Shown one piece after another: positions 30,718 through 41,726 of a DNA stretch of 64,000 nucleotides. Source of the DNA: Erythrobasidium yunnanense (Eukaryota; Basidiomycota; Cystobasidiomycetes; Erythrobasidiales; Erythrobasidiaceae); NCBI GenBank assembly GCA_001600175.1, contig BCJC01000006.1, forward strand, positions 387,968 to 451,967, read 5' to 3'. Within the stretch, counting starts at the first letter, position 1; every line of letters begins with the position of its first letter. Below the pieces are notes generated by a model. It made no database searches. It saw only the letters and a program-made list of their open reading frames with translations, and had not been told where the DNA came from. The position numbers and the translations under genes are program-made.

Positions 30718-31719
30718 GTTCGGTTGAAGCAAGCTCAAAGGCCCAAAGTCGCGACTTGCCGAATGAGCGAATGGAGCATTGCTGCCTCAGCAAACAGAAG
30801 GCCTGGCTGCACGACTTTACACGAGGTCATAGATATTGGAGTACAAGATCGCAGACGTTGGGGACCGGGTTTTGAAGCCTACGCTACTTTAAAACTATGA
30901 CGAGCTACGATTAGACATCTGCTTTTGGTGTCGCACCCCTACTTTCTGCTTATCTATGTATCACCGCCAAATGCACTTCATGCCGTCCCCTCTGCCAATC
31001 TATGCCCAATAAGACTTGTGATGGAAGCTTCTACTCCTTATACCAGGGCCAGCCTACGTTCGTTGTCATTGCATTTGCTTTCCTTCCTCTTAATTCGATC
31101 TCCCGTGCTAGGGCTCATAACCTGTTCAACAGGTTATGCCACTAAACTCGCTCTGTCCAAAACGAAATATAATACAAGGGTGTGCGCCAGACCCACCCAC
31201 CCACCACCTGGCGCACGGCAAGCAGTGCGAGTGCTTGCTTTTATCTTCGTATTGTACTTCGATGAGGAGATTGGAAGAGCGTAAGGAGGAAGGAAAATAA
31301 GGGAACAGCAGATTTGTAAGCGTCTCCCAAGCCCTTTCTGGAGAGAGGAATGCTGGTGTACGAGCGAGCAGATGTGCACTGAACGCTCGATCTGCCGTGG
31401 TTGATCATGCCGACGCCGTCAGACGAGCTCGATAGGAGGAGTGCAGCAAACAGAGGACGCGCTGCTGGCTTTACATAAATGCTGTGTTGACTTTAATTGA
31501 GGCGATGTTAAGCGTAATTTGAACATGACAGACTGGCATTTGATGTTCCTGCCGCTCGTCGAGCATGGCCGAAGAGAAGCGAGCGCCCGGGCACCGAGCG
31601 ACAGTGATCGCCTTCGGGTGAGAGACATAGCTTAGGTAGCGGCGGTGCTGTCGACATGCCTTGCCTTGCCTTAAGGCTTTGACCGTATGCAGATATTGCA
31701 TAGATAGCCAGACCACTAC
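30718..31719. other. 1-kb spacer, no supported gene
   Basis: Between the start of Rpp40 and the stop of the cis-prenyltransferase gene, both on the minus strand. It contains a 23-base near-perfect palindrome (31116-31138) and a CCCA-rich run near 31193-31205. Open frames of 60-120 codons occur but carry no family motif and overlap one another on opposite strands. Confidence 0.45.
31116..31138. repeat. inverted repeat with 11-base arms and 1-base loop
   Basis: The arms CATAACCTGTT and AACAGGTTATG are exact reverse complements separated by a single C. The element lies in the spacer upstream of Rpp40 (about 400 bases before its ATG) and downstream of the prenyltransferase gene. A dimeric transcription-factor site is possible. 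A hairpin of this size with a 1-base loop would be strained in RNA, so a DNA-level role is more likely if there is any. Confidence 0.8.
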
Positions 31720-32758
31720 TTAATCCATCTTTTCCCATCTTAGCCAGTCAACCTTTAGTCTTCTCCAGCTTTCTTCTGCTTGCCAGCCAAGAAGTACGGG
31801 AAGAAGATCTGCGACGCCAACTTCAGGCCATAGGCGGGGAATGAAGTGGATGGCAGTCTTCGTGCTCGTCTATAAGACATCAGTCAGTGCGTCGTCATCC
31901 CCTCTTGCCCAGGTCGTACGAACTTACCTGCCACAGCAAGAAATCACTCATCCTGCAAACACCGGATGAGCGGACTAAAATGTCAGGCTCAGGTAGATGC
32001 CATCCTCTTAGCGCAGCAGGTGATGTGTACAGAGCATCCTCCAGCGTTTGCGCAGTAATTCGCCTGTAGACTGCGTGAGCGCTAATAAAGCACGCAGCGA
32101 CGAGAGCAGCTTACGATAGCTGCAAAGTCCCCTGCTGACAATCAGAGATAGCACTCTTGACTGCTGAAGTCATCTCCTCCCTTGACGTGTACGGGCAGCA
32201 TACATTGAGCGTTCCCTTTGTGTTCTTCTCTGTAGTCCGCTCGACATGTTCGATAGCTTGCTGCAGATTGAGGGGCAGAAGATCCTTCCTTCCAATGACA
32301 TTGATGCGGACGCCATAATGGTCCAGTATGTTGCCTTTCTGGCTGAGTTCGAGAAGCTTAACTCTTGCCAGTTCGAGGAGGCCATCTACCTCGTCTTGCG
32401 GTCTGCTGAAATTGTCGATAGAGAAGGCATATACTGTGACATTTGGAATCTCCAGTGCTAGCAGGAATTCCAGAAGCTGATGCGGGGATCATCAGTTTTC
32501 GAGCGCCGGAGATGGGCGATGAAACACGCTGCTTACGCCTTTCAAAGCATCAAATCCTTTTTCGTGACCTTTTATTGCTTGTACACCCTCGTTTCTTGCA
32601 GCTCTGCGGTTGCCGTCCATGATAAATGCGACGTGCTTGGGCAGAGGGCATAGTCGCAGTGCGCGGATAAGTAGATGTCGCAGAGGGCCATGGAAGGGAC
32701 GAGGAATCGCAGTGCCAACAGAAGGAAAGGTCAGAGTAGGCAGGAACTCAGTAGGCAT
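31720..32758 (-). CDS. RER2: cis-prenyltransferase (dehydrodolichyl diphosphate synthase), RER2/SRT1 type
   Basis: Builds the polyprenyl diphosphate that becomes dolichol, at the ER. Exons on the minus strand: 32758-32537, 32476-32115, 32063-31928, 31869-31720; about 289 residues, usual for the family. Motifs in order: HVAFIMDGNRRAA with catalytic Asp48, KGHEKGFDALKG, VTVYAFSIDNFSRP, PEPDILVRSSG and RMSDFLLWQ, then FIPRLWPEV. The residue after SSG is Val, as in yeast Rer2 (RTSGV), where many bacterial enzymes have Glu. The family's partner subunit Nus1 is not in the window. The gene is head-to-head with PET117, with 112 bases between start codons. Confidence 0.93.
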
Positions 32759-32870
32759 AGCCGCCGAACAAAGTGATGGGATAAAGCCAAGAGAGCGTCT
32801 CTGAGCTTCGGACAAATCACTCAAATAACTTATCGATTTCACATCTGGTTTACGTGTCGCATCTTTCGCT

Positions 32871-33257
32871 ATGTCACGGACGTCCAAGATCTTCCTGGCA
32901 TCGTCAATTGTCGCGACCTCCTTCACCGTTTTTGGCGTACATTGGCTGCAGCAGAAAGAGCGAGATGCAAGTCAAGCGTTTGTTACGGAAGACACTGCTC
33001 CTGACGCTAGTGATACGACACAGACCATGTTCGCTGGAGTTCTGCGCGATGACGCTCGTCAGCAAGCCAAAAAAGCTGAAAGACTGGCTCGAGAGCAAGA
33101 GTTCCAAGAACAAATACGAAGGAGAAAGTACCTCGAGAGCACACAAGCTGTATCAAATGCATCAGAAGGGTCAAGCCCGCTGGGAGGACCGGTGGACCAG
33201 AAGCTCAAGCTGGAACCGATGGATGAGGTCGAGTTTCAAGGCTGTAAGACCTGCTAG
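32871..33257 (+). CDS. PET117: cytochrome c oxidase assembly factor Pet117-like
   Basis: Small mitochondrial inner-membrane protein needed for cytochrome oxidase assembly. The N-terminus MSRTSKIFLASSIVATSFTV, followed by FGVHWLQQKERD, matches the Pet117 pattern (M-S-R-x-S-K, hydrophobic helix, V-H-x-x-Q-Q). MFAGVLRDDARQQAKKAERL resembles the usual region after the helix. In this reading about 17 residues (ASQAFVTEDTAPDASDT) are inserted between the two parts; they could be a lineage insertion or an unrecognised intron, but I find no pair of splice sites that keeps frame. The tail from about residue 80 is longer than in yeast, and the extreme C-terminus may be altered by a small 3' intron. Shares a 112-base promoter with RER2. 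Confidence 0.75.
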   Translation: MSRTSKIFLASSIVATSFTVFGVHWLQQKERDASQAFVTEDTAPDASDTTQTMFAGVLRDDARQQAKKAERLAREQEFQEQIRRRKYLESTQAVSNASEGSSPLGGPVDQKLKLEPMDEVEFQGCKTC

Positions 33258-33413
33258 CTACATGTAATGGTGATTTAGGTAAGGTTGCTACTCAAGTTAC
33301 AAGTCGATTGCTAATACCTCGGCTCTCCAGATCGGAAGTATCAAGCAGTTCCTGTCGTTGTACCATCGGCTTTCGCGCACCCTCTACAAGCATCGATCCA
33401 GTCCGGGACTCTG

Positions 33414-35723
33414 CTACAGCTTGGCCTTCCCGCGGTCTCTGATCTCGCCGAAGATCTGGTCGTACTTCTGATCTCGGAGAAGACGCCGCAGCAGCTTGCC
33501 GCTAGGACTACATCAAACGCAAGTCAGCACATTATGCCACTGTCACCCAGACATCTGCATACTTCTTAGGTATGGCTGCAACTGCGAAGTCAGTACATTC
33601 AAGCCCCAGAGGCATGCGGACGCACCATCGACAAAGACGATACCGCCTCGAAGGCATTTGTAGCTATCAATACATCAGCCGTATATAAGACACTGGAAAG
33701 GAGAGGAAATTTACTCTGCGAGCCTCTCATTCGCCCAATCTCGAATCTTCATAGCCTGGGCTTCCGTCCGATTCCGGCCTTCCTTCAGATGGACTAGACA
33801 CGCGATCAGTCTTTGTCCATGTTTGCACGGACCTAGCATGCTTACTAAAAGCTCTCGGCACTTCCGTGGCTTCCTCTGGACGGTTCATGGCTGTCACACA
33901 GGCATCTGCGACATCTGGATGTCCGATGAGAAGATCTTCAAGCTCTGCTGGTGCGATCTGCATTCCTTTCTGTGTATAAGGGCGTGAGTAGACTTGTCTA
34001 AGCTAGCCACGATCATAAGCGGCGCTTACATATTTTATTAGTCTGTCCCGGAACTTGTCAGTTTCTTCGATATTTGATTAAGGAAAGCCTCCTCACTCTT
34101 TCACCCTATCAGTGATCCATATATTCTGATCTTCATCCATCTCAATAACATCGCCCGTTCGCATCCATCGTCTGCCCTGCTCATCCGTTGTATACAGATC
34201 CCTGTCCGCCTCTGGCCGATTATGGTATCCCGGTGTCATGTTTGGACCTCGTAGCTGGAGCTCTCCATTTACCACTCTGCCCTCGATACCAGCTATAAGC
34301 TTGCCGACAGAACCTCGGACGTACTTGTCCGGCTCAGACTGGTCCGAAGTGATATAGCAAGTTGTCTATGGCGGAGCACGTCAGTATATGACGAGACTCG
34401 ATGTAATCCGCATCTACCTCAGACATGCCTGATGAGACGACTTCATCAGTAGTCATCCCAATAAAGAGACGTCACTCACCGTAACCCCCTATGACCATCA
34501 CACCTAGCCGCTTCTCGCATGCTTTAATAAGCTCTGTGCCCAACGGTGCCGCTACAAATGCTCATTAGCGATGCCGCAATACGTACTCGCCAAAACACGG
34601 TCACCTCCGCACAAGACCAGCTTAAGCGAACTGAGATCGTACTTATCCACTAGCTGTGACTGAGCCAGGAAGAGTACTATTGGAGGTACGGCATGGAGTT
34701 GCTGTACCTTGTAATCCTGCACGGCCTTCAGGACTTGATCTGGAAGAAAGCCTGGAAAGCTTATAATTCTGCTGTGGTGCCGCGCGGCATGCGTCATCCA
34801 CCAAAACATTCCGTACATATGATACATCGGTATGACACCAATGTAAGTATCTGCATCAATCGCCAATCAGCCCAGCCGCACTGATCTGTAAAGGCTGAGG
34901 AGTCGTACTCTGCTTTCCCAGAATTGGCCAAGTTGCTTGAAGTTGGTGTGCGACGTGCCATAGATTGCGATGGGTGGTTATAACCCCTTTCGGCAGGCCT
35001 GTGGTACCGCTGGAATAACACATGGCAGCGGTCTGATCGAGCTCTGCGCCTTCGAGTTGTCGAGGCTGATGCTTCTCTTTCCCCGATAGACTCCATATAC
35101 TCTTCACACCCTGATGATCTTCCTTCTCCAGCATGAACCGTCTTGATGCTGAAATGCCCACATCTTGGCATACTTTGACAGCAAGTTCAGAACCTGCCTT
35201 GTCGAAGATGCATAATTTGGCTCCAGAGTCCGCCAAGTGATGCTGAAGGTCTTTCTTGGTGTATTTCGGGTTAGCCAAAGTGCACACTAAAGGTACGGTA
35301 TAGTCAGTCAGAAGCGGAAGGTTTGGCCATGACGGTGAAGATACCTAGTCCAGCAGCTTGTACGGCATACACGCAAGCAGGGTACCAGATCGAGTTCAAG
35401 GCGAATATTGCAACCATGTCGCCAGCTTTGATATCTCCAAGCCGGTTAAGAAGGCCATATGCCAAGATCATAGAAAGGTCTCGTAGCTGGCCGAAAGATA
35501 AAGCTTCTTTGGTTGCATAATCTACGAAGAGTTCGTCATCGTCCGAATAGAGATGCACATCGTTCTCGTTGTCGCCTTCTGGCGTGTCGAAAACCAGATG
35601 CCAAGCTGACTTCGGCTCAGGCGGATTGTACGCATACTGTGACTTAAATGGCTGAACGTCAAGAACTGCTTGTCGCATGCTGGTTTTGTGGGTAGAAGCA
35701 GAGAAGTCTGACTTCCCCGACAT
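33414..35723 (-). CDS. peroxisomal acyl-CoA synthetase / 4-coumarate-CoA-ligase-like enzyme
   Basis: AMP-forming ligase that activates a carboxylic acid with ATP and CoA; substrate not predictable. Twelve exons: 35723-35345, 35286-34909, 34850-34605, 34551-34480, 34427-34417, 34365-34097, 34042-34030, 33969-33846, 33793-33715, 33663-33626, 33581-33563, 33507-33414, giving 573 residues with all phases in agreement. Motifs in order: [13 protein letters not shown] (A3), [23 protein letters not shown] (A5), WMRTGDV (A7), DRVKELIKYKGMQIAP (A8) and the catalytic lysine loop [12 protein letters not shown] (A10). Three exons are 11, 13 and 19 nt long. The C-terminus is AKL, a classical PTS1 peroxisomal signal. 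A role in beta-oxidation or side-chain activation is likely but unproven. Confidence 0.93.
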
Positions 35724-35939
35724 TGCATTATGAGAAGCGCGGGGCCCTCACACGTGACAGACTGTGTTGCGACTCTACGTTTCTCTTCTAGCTATTCCAC
35801 CTCTATATCGCTAATGCTACAGGGACCGCCTTCTACACATGTCCAGCATGTCTGAGAAAAGCTCTAGTCGGCAAAGCGGCTTATATTTTGTATATTGAGC
35901 AAAAGCTATAGGACCTGCACACGCGATGAACATGTTAAT

Positions 35940-38900
35940 CTATCCACTGGCGTCCGTCATTCTATTGATTTCCCTAGGTTGGAAGCTCCGAGTTCCCATG
36001 CGTGCCCCATTTCCCAAAGCCTCGGCTGAGAGGAAGTTCGTATTGATATGGAGACCATGACTGTTGTTAGAGCCGCTGTAGGTGTTCCCGCTGCTGTTGC
36101 TTCCACGTCTCTTAGATAGCGGAGAGGGGCCGCCACGAACAGACAGTTGCACCGGCTGCAGAGGCATACGGTAGGTCACTTGAAGATCGTCGAGAACAGT
36201 CTTCAAGTGACGCATAAGCTTTGTACGGCGGTTCCATCTGCAAATGGAATTAGTCAGATGCGTGGGGACAACGGCCCCTTTATGAGCCTACCTTCCACCC
36301 CAATCTTGCCAATTTCCCTTGTGCTGGATTGCGACGATCAGATCGATGCAGTTCTGATTGGTAACGGTGTTGACATTGAGATCCAGTCCGCCAGCCCATT
36401 CGCGAGATTCTTCTTGCACATATTGTCGCATTCTGGTCCGAAGCTCGGTGATGGTCTCTAATGACGTTTCGATTCCACATTGGACTGAACAGAAAGCCAC
36501 CAAGTCAGCCGCGAAGGTAAGTCAAGTTCATAAGCATGATGCATACTATTTGTAGTTTCCCACATATGACCCGAACGGCGGACATTGAGTATGTGCTTGG
36601 ATGTAGACAGTACGCTGTTCGGCGCTATGATATATTGGCCGTCGACTCGCTCAAAGACGGTGCTCATGAGTCCGAATTCCTTGACGATGAGCGGATCCGT
36701 ATCGATAAAGACAAGATCGCCAATGCTGTATGGCTGCGTAGAGAAGATGAAAATCATCGAATTGAAGAGAGTCGAGGCGGCCTGCATCGAGAAAGTCTCA
36801 GAACATATGCCTCCCGGAGTGCCAGAGGAGATGGTCTCACGTTACTGAAGATGAAGCTCAAGGCAGCTACTATGGTGGAGATGCTTGTCAAGCTGCTAAC
36901 GGTAGACTCGCGGTCGAATATCAAGAACCAGATGCTACAAAAGAGCACGCTCAATATACACCCTCCCCCTGATGAATATGCTCAACTCACAAGAGAATAA
37001 TGATCAAGCAGACTCCAAGCATGACGCCGTCTAATTTCGAGACCGCGGAACCCATGTCCTTGAGGGAGGCTTTCAAAGCCTTTCTTTCCCGATAGATGCG
37101 TTGCACTGCGCTCCGCATCTCTTTCTTGGATATATCGCCATTGCCATCTTTGTCGAACAAGGCGAAAGCAACCTCCGCATCGGCTTTCGTAGCAAAGTAT
37201 GGTTCGAAATCTGCTGGAATGAGGACATCTCGTTCCTTGTTGAGACCTTCGAACAGCCTTTTGGCCATTTTCTTGGCTGAGTGCTGAGTAGATTGCGTAT
37301 ATCGAGATTTGTCCTTCAGAGCAGCGGTTGAAAGCGCTTCCGCCAGCTGATAGGGGTCATCTCGGTCAGCCAAGCCTATACCGGGTGGCCTATACAAGTG
37401 CTCACCTGCTCGGCTATCGTCTTAGAGTTGGCTCGTTTACGGAAGTATCGAGGCGTCCGATGACCTTTGAGTAGATCAGGACTGGCCGCACCTCGGGGAG
37501 TTGAGGCAGAAGCGACCTGATCCACGGCTCCCTGCTTGCTGCGTTGCCTTAGATTATGGGGACGATCGGTATAAGTATTCGGGAGCCCGTTCGGCGTCAA
37601 GGGTACGTCGACAACCACATCTTCGGCTCTACCTCCTGATGCTTGCAGCCGATCATAAGAACCCCGTCTATCAGTCTCAGGCGAACCTGCCCTCGACACT
37701 GGTCTGCTCGGGCTGGGAGTACCAGGGGCTGATTGGCCCCTTGAGTTGCCTAGATTGCGAAAAGGTGCTCGGCGAGCGCGGTGAGACTTCTTTGAAGCGG
37801 CTAGCTTGTCCATCGCCCACAACGCACGAGCGTTCTCTTCTATACGATCTTTGAGGGCGTTCTGGTGGAAGGAAGCCTTTACAGACTGTACGATGAGCTT
37901 CTCGACGTAGATGACTATACTTGAGCCGAAGATCGCTTGTACGGTATGTATGACCTGGAGTGCAACGATCAGCTTATGAAATGCATTGATCAAGCGATAC
38001 GCACCCATCTGAAGTAGTCTAAGTAGGCTGCTAGGAAGATCTGGTCACTCAGAACGGAAAGGGAGATCCACGCCCAGACGGAGGTAAGGATACATTTGAG
38101 CCAGAATTTGGCTCCATCAAAGACTAAAGGCAATGCCATCAGTCTTCTCCAAATACTAAAGTAAATCGCGATGCACGTACGGGTGACTTTAGCTTTGATA
38201 GGTTGTGGATACAGACCAGTGAGAAGAATGCTGATTTTGCTAGCTATAAACGGGATCGCGTCGACCAGAAGTGATGTACCACAGCCAGAAGACCAGACTA
38301 TCGTTAACCATAGACTCCAGACCTTTATATTGTCCCGTAATTGCTGGCTAGTCCTGCCTCTGCTTCCATTGTAGGTGGTCCAGATAACGATAGCGGGTAT
38401 GATAAGGATGCCCGAGCCAATAAGGGCAAACATGAGCGTCCGGACAGGTCTGCTGACGCGCATGCAAGCCAGATAGACTTTGCGAAGCCTCTTCGCTCTC
38501 CTGACGTTGTGTCGATGCTTGTCTGCCGCTTCCTCCTCCTTTGCATGCTTCACAGCTTGAACTTCCTCTTCATCTGAGGAGTCTGTCTCGTCCCAGTCAA
38601 ATTCGGTTTCTGTGTCTGGTGTCGATGGAGTAGAGGCCGTCCGTTTGGCTCCTTCTCCGTGAGAAATGAATGTCTTGCCATCATACATGCCTTCAGGCTT
38701 TGCTATTTGATCTCTGTCACGCTGAGATGTCTGAGCTTCGCTAAGAGCTTCAGCATCTGTATGTCCCCAAAATATGACGCGGTGGTCAGCACTTCAACAG
38801 CCAACGAGCTTTCAGATTTGACTAAGGCAGCTTACAGCGCTGCTCCAGATCTTCAACATCAATATCATGCCTTTCGACCAGCGTAGCATCAGCGTTTGAT

Positions 38901-38968
38901 GGCAGCCGACGTCCAAGCTGTGGGTCGCCAATTTGGATCTTTGGCGGACGGCGGCCCTCCCGCTCCAT
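35940..38968 (-). CDS. MscS-family mechanosensitive channel with EF-hand (Msy1/Msy2-like)
   Basis: Membrane ion channel of the fungal MscS group, which acts in ER or plasma membrane during hypo-osmotic shock. Exons on the minus strand: 38968-38836, 38756-38005, 37954-37406, 37346-36991, 36934-36841, 36781-36547, 36484-36292, 36237-35940; about 869 residues. The first part has four or more hydrophobic helices (SGILIIPAIVIWTTY, VWSLWLTIVWSSGCGTSLLV). An EF-hand loop starts at about residue 543 (FDKDGNGDISKKEM). After further helices comes the pore-lining and beta-domain signature: AASTLFNSMIFIFSTQPYSI, GDLVFIDTDPLIVKEFGLMS and NSVLSTSKHILNVRRSG. The C-terminal tail (about 770-869) is Ser/Gly-rich. 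Order, EF-hand and length match fungal MscS-like proteins. Confidence 0.93.
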
Positions 38969-39362
38969 CTTGACTTCTATCCAAGCTTAAGATATGTACA
39001 GTTCAAGAGCGTAGTTGTATATGTATGTCTTGCTTCGGCCAGCGAAAAGGAGTGCCCTCAAAAGGTTGCCGGCAGCAGCAAGACTTTTTGCGGTCGTAAG
39101 GTATTGAAAAGACGTAGCAGGTGCAGGCGTAACGATGCTTGATGTACGTGAAGAAATGAGACGATATGAACGAGATGAAGATATATAACGAGAATTTTGA
39201 GCAAAAGCGGTGCGCTGAAGCTAAGCTCCTTATCTCGTAGGGGGTTGAAAGCTGGACGTGTCTGCGTGCGTTCGCCGGAGGAGTACTGGTAGTAACAACA
39301 CTGGACATACATAATTTGCTAACTTCTATTGCGAGACTACTTCGACAAGACGCGTACAGCTC
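38969..39362. other. spacer between two minus-strand genes
   Basis: Holds the promoter or leader of the MscS gene at its left and the 3' end of the acyltransferase at its right. No open frame with family features, repeat or RNA gene is seen. Confidence 0.45.
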
Positions 39363-41563
39363 CTAAAAACGGAGATAACCGACTGCGAGCAGCGGGAAGC
39401 CCCATATAAGACCAGCCCAGAAGAATATGTTCCCTAGAGTCGGATGCTTCCGCAGAATGGGCAGGCGCCCCAAAGCCATCATGGGCAGCTGAGCCATCTG
39501 CATCATGAAGAGATACATCCGGAACTTCTTGGACACCACGGCCTGCATGTTAAGTGTGAGCTTTAGTGGGCTTTGAGGCCCGAGTGAGACTCACCATGAC
39601 GAGCTCGTGCACGCAAGCACTAAGCAAAAAAGTAAGGAAAGTCGCCTGGAACTTGCTAAGACGGAAAGCAGCAATTGTAGAGGCATAGACGTGCCGCAGC
39701 AAGAACTGCATATCAAACATTAGCACAACTATACGAAGAAGGGTCGAGCAACCTACCTGATGCACCGGCTTGTTCCACTTTCTCGCAAACTCATCCCACG
39801 TCACTGCGTTCCACCAGTCCGAATAGAAGCCTCTATCCGCGAATCTTGTCAATTCTGCGAAGCCATTACATACGCATTCGAAGATGATATAGAAAATCAG
39901 GAGATAGTTGATCATGAACGGGAGGACGAGGTCGAGTGCGGCTGCGAGAAAATTGTCTGCTCGAATAGGGTTCGCTTTAGAGCTTTCGTGGTGTGGGAAG
40001 ATGACGTGTTCTGTAATGGCGTAGATCAGGAAGAAGGTGCCAAACGTTGCGAGCGTCTTCTCGAGCACGTATAGCGGTCGTATCGAAGATGTACGAGGGT
40101 ATTCAAGCTCGTATACCAGAGTAGGTACGAGGAGATAGTCGATATAGTTGGAGTAGGTGACGTTTGCCGGCCAGACGACAGCTTCTTTGCCAGCGCTCGT
40201 AAGCTCCTCCTGCAAGTCAACGCAGTCGTTCGCCAAATTCCAAATCTTCTCATCTCCTTCGTAGTCTACAAGACGTTTGAAATCTTTCGGATCATCCTTG
40301 TCTTCGGCGACTATATCTCTGCTCTTCACGGTTGTGAGAGACGAGTTGCTGCGAGAAGAGCTCTTCCTGCGACGATGCATTGCAGGCTTCTCTTCTGGTG
40401 CTGCTAACGCACTCGAGCTACTGTCCACCACTAGAGCACTTGTGTCGTGATTGCCTTCGCTGGCATGATCTCCGTTTGTACTCCTATTTGCCGCTTCCCT
40501 GGAGGCCTGGTAGAGGACCTTCGACCATCCACCGGCATCTTCGACAGCCTGATCTAGTGCCTTTCGCGACTTGCGCAGTTGTAGAGCCTTCTCGGACAGA
40601 GCTCCATTCGTTGCGAGATATGAATGCACTTTCATGAGCATTGTAAGCGAATGTAAGGTCAGGAAGCCACTGGTATCGATGTATCAGCGAGATGCATTAT
40701 TTTCGTGGCTAGTGATGAGCTGTCTACCTCTGTACCCAGTACCATTCGCGGAAGAAGGTCCATCTAATGGCTGTCCCGAGGAATAGGCACTGTCCAATGT
40801 GCTGTAGTATCATCCCAGTATTGCTGTAGCGGATCCATCCGTGTTGTATTGCCTGTCTCATGCATATGATCCGTTAGGTACAGTTGTCCTCTATGACACG
40901 TTCGCACTTAGCCAATTGAACGCGCACCTTGATATACGGCACGCATATGATGGTGCTCCCGACGAGGAATGCATCACTGATAGCCAGCGCAACAGCGTCT
41001 GCCGAGATGAGCTTTGCGAAGCGAGTTCCGACCATTTCACCGCTTTGCAGATAGCTATGATAGAGGAGTCTGATCATAGTGAGGGCCATGAGCATCCAGA
41101 AGAGGACGTAGAAGCCTCTGAATGTATCTCCTTGGCTTGTAGGATGGTTCCTATCGAAATGCGATACCCTTGGCGTAAATTGGATGACCTTCTTGACTTT
41201 TACCTTGCGGTCTTTGCGGTTCGAGATGGGTCGTAAGGTGAGTACACCATCTTTGTCGACATCTGAAGCAATCCGCGCTGCGCCAGAGTACTGGATGGTC
41301 GTGGACCTCGAGGACTGATCGACTGCATCCGTGCTCGTGTCCGCATCACTGAGGTTCGCACCATTCACACCATTACTCTTGCTTCCAGGTCTGGTAGTTG
41401 TAGTCGTCGTCGTTATCGTCGTCTTCGTTCGCGGTTTCGCAGGTGAATCGCCGTCATCAGTTTCCGAGAGCATGGATTCTGGCGTGCTCGTTCCAGGCGT
41501 GTCGACAAAGTCGCCAGCGTGTTCCGCCAGCATAGGTGTACTGGTTCCTCCAAGACCAACCAT
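39363..41563 (-). CDS. ARE2: sterol O-acyltransferase (MBOAT), ARE1/ARE2-like
   Basis: ER enzyme that esterifies ergosterol with fatty acyl-CoA for storage in lipid droplets. Exons on the minus strand: 41563-40928, 40852-40728, 40669-39757, 39705-39595, 39542-39363; about 654 residues, typical of the family. The first 130 residues are disordered and Thr-rich. Then come membrane helices, AIQHGWIRYS and SGFLTLHSLTMLMKVHSY, an insertion of about 120 Ser/Asp-rich residues, VTYSNYIDYLLVPTLVYELE, and the hallmark FYSDWWNAVTWDEFARKWN from about residue 535. The active-site His is expected at 591 in SACVHELVM. The C-terminus ends in two helices (IFFWAGLIWGFPLLAVGYL). A diacylglycerol acyltransferase role is less likely given the sterol-enzyme motif set. 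Confidence 0.94.
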
Positions 41564-41726
41564 CTTGGACAGAAAACTGAGCGTCAGCAGGCCAGAATGA
41601 GGGAATATATTGTCAGCTCGCGAAGCTAGGCGTTATGTCCGTCACCGAGGAACAAAGGTACGCGCAAACTGCATGATGCAATGAAGAACCAAAGCATTGC
41701 ACCTATCAAAGCATGGCCGAACTATG

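Noticed and set aside
31190-31206. CCCA tandem run resembling telomeric or G-quadruplex sequence
   Set aside because: Only about three units are present, the unit is not a known telomere repeat, and it is isolated in a spacer.
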